64,000 nucleotides of DNA. It comes from Alviniconcha marisindica. Lineage: Eukaryota > Mollusca > Gastropoda > Provannidae. The stretch's first letter is position 1. Every line of letters starts with the position of its first letter. Positions 55,773 to 64,000 of the stretch are shown in pieces. A program made the translations under genes and the position numbers. The notes under the pieces were generated by a model. The model saw only the letters and a list, made by a program, of their open reading frames with translations. It was not told where the DNA came from and did no database searches. Location of the stretch: the NCBI GenBank assembly GCA_018857735.1, contig JABMCL010001586.1, positions 682,501 to 746,500 on the forward strand, given 5' to 3'.

Positions 55773-55822
55773 CTGAAGTTACCCAATTTGGTTGACAGGC
55801 CGCGCAGTTGGCAGAATGTTGA

Positions 55823-56040
55823 ATACAATACAATATAACTTTATTGCCAAGTGTCAATACACTGATTGCAGGAGGAATGTTTTGTGGTGCCAAGTACACT
55901 CATCACACATTCACTCCAATCATAAAATATTTAATTACAACAACAGCAAATAAACATCCTGGTAAAAAGTCATTTATAGATAAAAACATGAGAAAATCCC
56001 ACTGGCATCAAGTTGTGCATATCATATAAAATTGCCACTT
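55823..56040 (-). mobile_element. LINE-like 3' UTR fragment
   Basis: AATACAATACAATATAACTT followed by TATTGCCAAGTG reads in reverse as ...CAATAAAGTTATATTGTATTGTATT, the typical end of a LINE with a (TATTG)n tail. The upstream body on - is AT-rich with no RT codons. Limits uncertain. Confidence 0.55.
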
Positions 56041-56299
56041 CCCGAGCACCCCCTCTTAAAAGTTACTGTCCTAATAAAAGCAATTATAAGAATTATCTAC
56101 AACAAATTAATTAATTAACCCCGCCGGCTTATTCCCCTGGCCACTATCACCCTGACCCATCCAAGATCCTGCGCACTAAAAACATCCCCGCCTGGACTCA
56201 GTTGACACGGGAATGGGCCTAGTGTAAGCTCGCCAATAGACGTCACTAGCCTGTTACACCCATCGAGGAACTAACTAACAGGGCGATAAGCAATGAACT

Positions 56300-56990
56300 T
56301 TTCCTGACACAAGATGGCGCTTGGCAGAGGTCTCGCTAAACAGCTGACCCTATGGAGTCCCGCGAGACAAACTAAAGGTAACTAACTATAGGGAAGAAGA
56401 AGCATGAAGGACTAGGCGCTGCTCTGTGAACGCCGGCAGAGTTTCAATCACACGCGGGTCTTTGTCGGAGCGCGCCATCGCCCTCCCCACGAAAAGCAAT
56501 AAAGCAGAAAGCGGACACGCGCTCTGTCCCATCTGCCGTCAGGGCCAGCGCAGCAGACATCAGCAGAGAGGGGGCGCCACCACTCCGCGCGATGACAATT
56601 TGATTGGCCGGAGCGGGCCAAATGGCCCCCGGTCACGGGAGGAGAGAAGGGCGGTCACCCAATCCGCCTGTCCGCACCTCCAGCCCGAAAGAGCGCGAGC
56701 CGCAGCGGCTGAGGTTGTGCCCCCTGCGATCTTCCCCTCGCCCAGTGTGTGTGAGAAATTAAAGATGCTTGATTACTTGTGTCGAGCAGAGTCGGGCCCC
56801 GTCAGCCCATGATCTATGCATCGCACGGCTCCAGATTGCTTCGTCCGCAACACGGCGGGCCGGACAGTCAGTCACTGGTTGCTGGGCCGGCACCCCCCAC
56901 CCCCTTCAAGGCGTCCTCTGCCACTCTAGGCTACCCCCACCCCCACCCCTACCCTCCTGAACCACGTGAATGGACGCAGGGCCGGACCAG
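56300..56990 (+). promoter_or_regulatory. GC-rich, CpG-containing region
   Basis: 56440-56740 is clearly richer in CG dinucleotides than its surroundings, with an ATTGGCCGG CCAAT-type site near 56600 and an AAGATGGCG (YY1-like) at about 56312. A frame 56426-56812 (128 codons, no domain) crosses it. It could be a CpG-island-like promoter or a protein-coding exon; neither can be shown. Confidence 0.25.
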
Positions 56991-56999
56991 AGTGCCGTC

Positions 57000-58335
57000 A
57001 GATACCAGATCAGACTGATGTGATACCAGATCAGAGTGCCGTTAGATACCAGATCAGAGTGCCGTTAGATACCAGATTAGACTGATGTGATACCAGATCA
57101 GAGTGTCGTTAGATACCAGATCAGAGTGCCGTTAGATACCAGATCAGAGTGATGTGATACCAGATAAGAGTTTCGTTAGATACCAGACCAGAGTGTCGTT
57201 AGATACCAGATCAGAGTGTCGTTAGATACCAGATTAGACTGATGTGATACCAGATCAGAGTGTCGTTAGATACCAGATCAGAATGTCGTTAGATACCAGA
57301 TCAGAGTGCCGTTAGATACCAGATCAGAGTGCTGTTAGATACCAGATCAGAGTGTCGTTAAATACCAGATCAGAGTGTCGTTAGATACCAGATCAGAGTG
57401 TCGTTAGATACCAGATCAGACTGATGTGATACCAGATCAGAGTGTCGTTAGATACCAGATCAGAATGTCGTTAGATACCAGATCAGAATGTCGTTAGATA
57501 CCAGATCAGAGTGCCGTTAAATGCCAGATCAGAGTGATGTGATACCAGATAAGAGTTTCGTTAGATACCAGACCAGAGTGTTGTTAGATACCAGATCAGA
57601 ATGTCGTTAGATACCAGATCAGAGTGTCGTTAGATACCAGATTAGACTGATGTGATACCAGATCAGAGTGTCGTTAGATACCAGATCAGAATGTCGTTAG
57701 ATACCAGATCAGAGTGCCGTTAGATACCAGATCAGAGTGCTGTTAGATACCAGATCAGAGTGTCGTTAAATACCAGATCAGAGTGTCGTTAGATACCAGA
57801 TCAGAGTGTCGTTAGATACCAGATCAGATTGATGTGATACCAGATCAGAGTGTCGTTAGATACCAGATCAGAATGTCGTAAGATACCAGATCAGAATGTC
57901 GTTAGATACCAGATCAGAGTGCCGTTAAATGCCAGATCAGAGTTTCGTGAGTGGTGCTGTGACACCAGATCAGAGTGGTGTTGTGATACCAGATCAGAGT
58001 GGTGTTGTGACACCAGATCAGAGTGGTGTTGTGATACCAGATCAGAGTGGTGTTGTGATACCAGATCAGAGTGTGCGTGATACCAGATCAGAGTGTGTTT
58101 GATACCAGATCAGAGTGGTGTTGTGATACCAGATCACAGTGGTGTAATACCAGATCAGAGTGGTTTGTGAACCAAATCAGAGTGGTGTTGTGATACCAGA
58201 TCAGAGTAGTGCTGTGACACCAGATCAGAGTGGTGTTGTGATACCAGATCAGAGTAGTGCTGTGACACCAGATCAGAGTGGTGTTGTGATACCAGATCAG
58301 AGTCGTGTTGTGACACCAGATCAGAGTGGTGTTGC
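57000..58335. repeat. Minisatellite, 23-bp unit, about 58 copies with higher-order repeat
   Basis: ATACCAGATCAGAGTGTCGT plus tag recurs. A block containing GATGTGATACCAGATCAGAG starts at 57241 and again at 57649 (408 bp apart) with the same series of variants after it (aatgtcg, gtgccg, gtgctg, gttaaat). A related pair at 57151 and 57536 is 385 bp apart, one monomer less. From 57950 the unit changes to a gtggtgttgtg sub-type. Confidence 0.96.
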
Positions 58336-58454
58336 GATGATTTAGGGTTTGGGCCTCTGTGACAAGACAGAGTTCAGTGCAGTTCAGTCGTTATAGTGCC
58401 GTGTCGCACACTGAGGGACCCCCACCGCCTAGTCGTTGGTCAGCACCAGGTCCT

Positions 58455-58498
58455 TGCTGGTCCTTGCTGCCAGTCCTTGCTGCCAGTCCTTGCTGCCC
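58455..58498. repeat. Short tandem repeat
   Basis: TCCTTGCTGCCAG in three to four copies. Confidence 0.85.
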
Positions 58499-58519
58499 TT
58501 GATTATATAACAAATTGAC

Positions 58520-58660
58520 GGGGACAAAAACAAAAAAACAAAACAAAAACTAATTAAGAAGAAAAAACAACAAACAAAAACCAAAACAAAACACACACAA
58601 ACAAACAAAAACAAAAACAAAACAAAAGACATACAAACAAACAACAAAAACAAATCACTG
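58520..58660. repeat. A-rich (AAAC)n low complexity
   Basis: AAACAAAAC-type text. F/V/C-rich ORF on - is an artefact. Confidence 0.9.
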
Positions 58661-59268
58661 ATACAGATATTAAACGATCCTACACACCCAGTGAGAAACT
58701 ACACTGATAGCAGACGCAGCAACAGGAGTGGTCGATTTTTGCTCCCGAAAACAAACACAAACCGTTATGAAGCCTGGTTTGTGCGCTCTGCTCTGTTGAT
58801 TTTTAATGAAAATGATAATAGTCATTAACCGTGTGCAGGCGCGCGTCAGGCCGTCTGTGGGGGATAATTTTCAAAGGGAGGGTGGGGAGATGCGTGTATC
58901 TAACGATGTTATTGAATTAGAGTTCTCTCTTTTGGTTTGTCAGATATTATCCGGGTGAATTTGTGTTTGCTAGGTATTAGCATTACATTTTGTAGATTAG
59001 AGGCAGCTGGTGTATAGACAGAGCGCTTTCAGAGACTCAAAGCGATTTACTAAAAAAAAAAAAAATTGATACTAATTTATTAATTAAAGAAAAACATGCA
59101 ACAGGCAAATACCCATATATACATACAAATCAATGGTATACAAACAAAAACCAAAATAAACATATTCGCATGACCGCGCGTACGGGGGGGGGGGGGGGGG
59201 GGGGGGACATCGAGGGGAAATAGGTTTTGCATTCATAATCTGTGCTTTTTCTACCCCCACCCCCATCC
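58661..59268. other. No gene; one poly-G run
   Basis: A13 run at about 59052 and a G-run of about 21 at 59186-59206. Otherwise AT-rich unique DNA. Confidence 0.45.
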
Positions 59269-59274
59269 CCCCGT

Positions 59275-59755
59275 CTTGTACCTCTGACACAGCCTGTGGT
59301 GTGCCTCTGACCCAGCCTGTGGTGTGCCTCTGACCCAGCCTGTCTTGTACCTCTGACACAGCCTGTGGTGTGCCTCTGACCCAGCCTGTCTTGTACCTCT
59401 GACACAGCCTAACCTCTGACCCGCCCTGTGGTGTACCTCTGACAGCCCGTGGGGTACCTCTGACCCAGCCTGTCTTGTACCTCTGACCAGGCCTGTCTTG
59501 TACCTCTGACCAGGCCTGTCTTGTACCTCTGATCCAGCCTGTGGAGTACCTCTGACACAACCTGTCTAACCTCTGACACAGCCCGTTGTGTACCTCTGAC
59601 CCAGCCTGTCTTTTACCTCTGACCCAGCCTGTGGTGTACCTCTGACACAGCCTGTCTTGTACCTCTGACACAGCCTGTCTAACCTCTGACCCGGCCCGTA
59701 GTGTACTTCTGACACAGCCTGTGTTGTATCTGTGACCCAGCCTGTTGTGTACATA
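59275..59755. repeat. Minisatellite, 23-bp unit, about 20 copies
   Basis: CCTCTGACCCAGCCTGTGGT plus gtg recurs; variants gacaca, gaccag and tcttgta, and several units lose 4-6 bp. Confidence 0.95.
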
Positions 59756-59784
59756 TCACCTAGCGGATCAGAAGCCTTTAACAG

Positions 59785-59890
59785 CTGACCCGTCCTTGTC
59801 CAGTGTTTGTATGGCATGTTGGGGCGGGTGAAATGACCCTTCCTTGTCCAGTGTTTGTATGGCCTGTTGGGGCGGAGCACGATGCCCTTC
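59785..59890. repeat. 58-bp tandem duplication
   Basis: CCTTGTCCAGTGTTTGTATG followed by gcatgttggggcgg or gcctgttggggcgg, with a third partial start at about 59888. Confidence 0.85.
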
Positions 59891-60061
59891 CTTGTATGGC
59901 GGTCCAGTCCTTTGGACACGTCTGGCCCTGGAGCAGCGCGGGTTCAGAAATGTCGGTCTCCTCTGCCGAGACCGTGTCTCTCTTGCCGCCGTCAGTCAGC
60001 GCCATTGTTCTCCAGCCTGAGCTGGGCCTTTACGTGTCAGACTGAATCTCACCGTGCTGTG
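59891..60061. other. No gene seen
   Basis: Short unique spacer. Confidence 0.4.
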
Positions 60062-61250
60062 ACCCTTCGTGCTAGCCGTGCTAGTAAAGATCCACTAACT
60101 ATAACTAACCTTTACACTCCCAACGAAGTCAGCGCCACACGTCCTCGATCCACACCCTTCGTGCTAGCCGTGCTAGTAAAGATCCACTAACTATAACTAA
60201 CCTTTACACTCCCAACGAAGTCAGCGCGACACGTCCTCGATCCACACCCTTCGTGCTAGCCGTGCTAGTAAAGATCCACTAACTATAACTAACCTTTACA
60301 CTCCCAACGAAGTCAGCGCCACACGTCCTCCATCCACACCCTTCGTGCTAGCCGTGCTAGTAAAGATCCACTAACTATAACTAACCTTTACACTCCCAAC
60401 GAAGTCAGCGCCACACGTCCTCGATCCACACCCTTCGTGCTAGCCGTGCTAGTAAAGATCCACTAACTATAACTAACCTTTACACTCCCAACGAAGTCAG
60501 CGCCACACGTCCTCCATCCACACCCTTCGTGCTAGCCGTGCTAGTAAAGATCCACTAACTATAACTAACCTTTACACTCCCAACGAAGTCAGCGCCACAC
60601 GTCCTCCATCCACACCCTTCGTGCTAGCCGTGCTAGTAAAGATCCACTAACTATAACTAACCTTTACACTCCCAACGAAGTCAGCGCCACACGTCCTCGA
60701 TCCACACCCTTCGTGCTAGCCGTGCTAGTAAAGATCCACTAACTATAACTAACCTTTACACTCCCAACGAAGTCAGCGCCACACGTCCTCCATCCACACC
60801 CTTCGTGCTAGCCGTGCTAGTAAAGATCCACTAACTATAACTAACCTTTACACTCCCAACGAAGTCAGCGCCACACGTCCTCCATCCACACCCTTCGTGC
60901 TAGCCGTGCTAGTAAAGATCCACTAACTATAACTAACCTTTACACTCCCAACGAAGTCCACCGTCTTCACCCTTCGTGCTAGCCGTGCTAGTAAAGATCC
61001 ACTAACTATAACTAACCTTTACACTCCCAACGAAGTCAGCGCCACACGTCCTCCATCCACACCCTTCGTGCTAGCCGTGCTAGTAAAGATCCACTAACTA
61101 TAACTAACCTTTACACTCCCAACGAAGTCAGCGCCACACGTCCTCCATCCACACCCTTCGTGCTAGCCGTGCTAGTAAAGATCCACTAACTATAACTAAC
61201 CTTTACACTCCCAACGAAGTCAGCGCCACACGTCCTCCATCCACACCCGC
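60062..61250. repeat. Satellite-like array, 92-bp unit, 13 copies
   Basis: CCCTTCGTGCTAGCCGTGCT starts at 60064 and 60156 and every 92 bp after, except one copy near 60955 with an internal deletion of about 14 bp. Copies differ at only a few sites: cgatcc/catcc and gcgcc/gcgcg. The most homogeneous long array in the window. Each unit contains the near-repeat GTGCTAGCCGTGCTAG and the phrase CTAACTATAACTAACC. Confidence 0.97.
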
Positions 61251-61480
61251 GAGGCGGGACGACGGTGGTTGCTATGAGTGTCCGCTGCTCCAGCTTCACA
61301 AGACAGGATAACTCAGCTAGGGGTTAGTCATCTACGTCAGTACATAAGTACCTCAATGGAGGAGATGGAGGAGGAGGAGGAGGAGGAGGACGAAGAAGTC
61401 TCAGACCATGGCTTACTGACAATACGATAACGTGCACATAAGTAAAAGTTTTCAATTATCCATTTTGTTCTCTCTCTCCC
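61251..61480. repeat. Spacer with (GGA)n microsatellite
   Basis: GGA/GAG triplets at 61357-61390; otherwise unique. Confidence 0.85.
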
Positions 61481-61482
61481 TC

Positions 61483-61532
61483 TCTCTCTCACTCACACAC
61501 GCGCGCGCACACACACCACACACACACTCACA

Positions 61533-61580
<48 letters not shown>

Positions 61581-61618
61581 GCACACACGCACACACATAC
61601 ACACGCACACACACACAT
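61483..61618. repeat. (CA)n microsatellite
   Basis: CT lead, then impure and pure CA to 61617. Confidence 0.97.
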
Positions 61619-62084
61619 CGTGACACACATACAGCACCACCCACAATTCATAATGACCCCAAAGGGACCAGAGTTTTCTCTTGCCGACCACAGTTGTCGG
61701 GAAGTCTAATTGCAAGGAGGCACTTTTCCACGGTGATAACTATAACACAGAGCGCACGGGTTCCCAAGGAGCCAACGAAGACCGCTTGTCCTGGAATGAG
61801 TTTCTACCCACAATCCAAGGCTGCATCCCATAATATCCTTAACTACCCTCCCCAAAGTGGCTCGTATTTCCGTCCTTTCTCTGGCCGACAGAAATGTGGA
61901 GTTTTTGACAGACCTCACCTCCGGCACAGAGGCCGAGCGAGAAGAGCCGGATGAAGCGGAAGGAGTTTGAAGGCCACACACTATTTGGTGGCTAAAGATA
62001 CAACTCTCTGTTGTCTAGCGAAGGGCCTTGTTTCCGTTATTAGCAGCAGGCCGGTTTCCCGGGGACGACGTTCGCCACACGCTC
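61619..62084. other. No gene assigned
   Basis: Frames 61694-61954 (+) and 61706-61981 (-) overlap; neither shows a domain. Confidence 0.35.
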
Positions 62085-62470
62085 CTTCAGCCACCGCCAT
62101 AACTTGTTATGCTGTAGGTCTCCGAAAACTGTCAGCTGACTGACCGGTTTTTATTCCTGCTGAAATGGCAACACGTTTGTACCTGACAGCTCAAATTACG
62201 TCAGGCGCTTCATTGCTTACGCCAGCACAACTAAAACCAACATCGTTTGACTCGAGATGGAACGATATTTTTTATCCGGTGCGGACGCGCCTCATGTTCA
62301 CCTGCGTTCTTCAACGTCATGCAGTCTTGTTAGTAGCCAAGTGTTTCGAAGGGCGCTGACACAGTCGGTGGACAGATGTGCGGAGATGTGCCCCTTGAGT
62401 GGCGTCATCAGTTACGACAAAGTTTGGACGAAGGGTGCCGGAAATCGAGGCTTTGAGTGTGGATGTTCGT
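62085..62470. repeat. 430-bp dispersed repeat, copy 2
   Basis: Same orientation and block order as 51920-52350, including GAAAACTGTCAGCTGAC, CATCGTTTGACTCGAGATGG and GGGCGCTGACACAGTCG. This copy lacks the T-rich stretch present in copy 1 near 52125-52150. Confidence 0.8.
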
Positions 62471-62489
62471 ACGTCACTAACGTTTCCAC

Positions 62490-63085
62490 TTAAAGACGCT
62501 CGTGTATTTATAACTGTCACCAATATTTCCACAGAGAGGTGTTCGACGTGTGTCACTGACATTTTCCCTGGAAGCTGTTGGTGTCCTGTACTGACATTTC
62601 CAATTGGAGGTGTTAGTGTGTTACTGACATTTCCCCTGGAAGATGTTGGTGTGTCACTGACATTTCGCCTGGAAGGTGTCGGTGTGTCAGTGACATTTCC
62701 CTTAGAAGGTGTTGGTGTGTCGCTGACATTTCCCCTGGAAGGTGTTGGTGTGTCACTGACATTTCCCCTGGAAGGTGTTGGTGTGTCACTGACATTTCGC
62801 CTGGAAGGTGTCGGTGTGTCAGTGCCATTTCCCTTAGAAGGTGTTGGTGTGTCGCTGACATTTCACCTGGAAGGTGTTGGTGTGTTACTGGCATTTCCAG
62901 TTGAAAGTGTTGGTGTATTACTGGCATTTCCAATTGAAGGTGTTGGTGTGTCACTGGCATTTCCAGTTGAAGGTGTTGGTGTGTCACTGGCATTTCCAAT
63001 TGAAGGTGTTGGTTTGTCACTGGCATTTCCAATTGAAGGTGTTGGTGTGTCATTGGCGTTTCCGATTGGAGGTGTTCGATATTTA
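62490..63085. repeat. Minisatellite, 33-bp unit, about 17 copies
   Basis: TGTCACTGACATTTCCCCTG plus gaaggtgttggtg recurs. A second sub-type (ggcatttccagttgaaggtg) takes over after 62880. In frame it gives an 11-residue repeat (LEGVGVSLTFP), which makes the 286-codon frame 62399-63259 a probable artefact. Confidence 0.95.
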
Positions 63086-63645
63086 ACTCCCCTTTCTCCC
63101 GGCCCAAAGCATCGTTTTTATCTGAAGAGTTTAACTAAAGCTGTGTACCGTGCATATTATCTTTGGAGTGTTTATGTGCGAGGGTGTGTGTGTGTGTGTG
63201 TGCATGTGTTCCTTATTTCCATGCTGTCCGTTTTATGGATCTTTTTGCCCAATGCATAGTACTAGTCCATACGTGTGCATGATGTCAACGGTCAAGTCGG
63301 CACGGAGCTGCCTTGTTTTCCAGTCCAGTGCTTGGATGAAGCAGTCATTGCTGTTTCAGATGTTTGCACAAATCAATTCCGTGCTACCATCTGCTGGCAC
63401 GGCGGTCTCAACAACCTCTTCCCACACGGCTGGACGCACAACAGGTGTAACAGCAAGACACCGTGGCGACAGTCGTATCAAACCAAAAATCGTTTAATAG
63501 AATTAATGAAATCCATGCGGCCATACAGCGCTCGGAGGATGCTGTTGCGATGATACGGACTTTACCAAGTGTATACGCTTCTTCTTCCTCTTGTTTCATT
63601 CTGCATAACGCCTACAAGGGGAAGAGTTGACTTTGTGCACAGTAA
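63086..63645. other. No gene assigned
   Basis: A short GT run at 63185-63202. The + frame 63275-63553 (92 codons) is not recognisable. Nothing else supported. Confidence 0.4.
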
Positions 63646-63649
63646 TAGT

Positions 63650-64000
63650 GAGTAGGCAAGACTGAGGCTCCAGTCACTTTGATAGACAGGCTGGTGAATC
63701 GCCCGTGGCTTCAGTTACTTTGATAGACAGACTACTGAACAGCGTGTGGCTTCAGTTACTTTGATAGACAGACTACTGAACAGCGTGTGGCATCAGTTAC
63801 TTTGATAGACAGACTACTGAACAGCGTGTGGCTTCGGTCACTTTGATAAACTACTGAACAGCGCATGGTTTCAGTTTGATAGACTACCGAATAGCGCATG
63901 GCTTCAGTTTGATAGACTACCGAATAGCGTGTGGCTTCAGTTTGATAGAGTACTGAACAGCATGTGGCTTCAGTATGATAGACTTCTGAACAGCATGTGG
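63650..64000. repeat. Minisatellite, 41-bp then about 36-bp unit, 9 or more copies, runs off the window
   Basis: TTTGATAGACAGACTACTGA plus acagcgtgtggcttcagtta recurs (41 bp). From 63860 a shorter unit lacking actt...aca is used (cagtttgatagactaccgaa). The array is cut by the end of the window. Confidence 0.94.

Noticed and set aside
62399..63259. 286-codon open frame that begins outside the repeat
   Set aside because: Most of it is the 33-bp array (11-residue repeat), its N-terminal part is the non-coding 430-bp dispersed repeat, and the other strand is equally open.

Overview
This window reads as non-coding, repeat-saturated animal DNA. It has no bacterial-style operons, and the only well-supported host coding sequence is one short first-exon candidate at 14843-14924: a signal peptide followed by a consensus splice donor. 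Long GT/CA and GA/CT microsatellites, degenerate non-LTR retrotransposons (LINEs) with APE-type endonuclease and reverse-transcriptase motifs, inverted-repeat DNA elements and many minisatellites suggest a marine invertebrate, most likely a mollusc (perhaps a gastropod). That assignment is inference from repeat style, not from a marker gene.

The dominant content is tandem repeats. I count about 40 separate minisatellite arrays with units mostly of 23-60 bp. By adding my approximate coordinates they cover about 20 kb, near 30% of the window. The largest are 34690-37160 (31/42-bp units), 26905-28395 (29-30 bp), 57000-58335 (23 bp with a higher-order period near 400 bp), 60062-61250 (92 bp) and 40430-41560 (about 28 bp). 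Nearly all long open frames here are by-products of these arrays. Microsatellites add several more kb.

Layout. 0-3.4 kb: two minisatellites, a LINE 3' remnant and a facing CA/GT pair. 3.6-7.2 kb: a decayed L2/CR1/Rex1-like LINE on +, whose endonuclease region carries a 15-copy 48-bp array and whose RT half carries a 12-bp array, broken at 5541-6008 by a second LINE fragment with a target-site duplication. 7.2-14 kb: microsatellites, a 60-bp array and a five-unit array of TGACCTTGACCTTGA-type motifs. 14-15 kb: GC-rich DNA and the signal-peptide exon. 15-28.4 kb: minisatellites and four LINE remnants. 28.7-32.2 kb: a 40-bp minisatellite interrupted twice by LINE-B insertions, one a 2526-bp copy with a 9-bp target duplication. 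32-48 kb: arrays again, with a CR1-like remnant at 43.6-44.2 kb. 48.5-49.7 kb: LINE-C. 50.9-51.9 kb: a 1-kb terminal-inverted-repeat element. 53.4-54.0 kb: a 625-bp MITE that landed inside a 39-bp minisatellite with a TTA duplication. 54-64 kb: more arrays and one member of a 430-bp dispersed repeat pair.

The parts form a record of turnover rather than a pathway. LINE 3' ends repeatedly carry or abut microsatellites, LINEs and a MITE insert into minisatellites, and segments of a LINE reading frame have themselves become minisatellites. If the signal-peptide exon is real, everything downstream of it on + may be a very long first intron.
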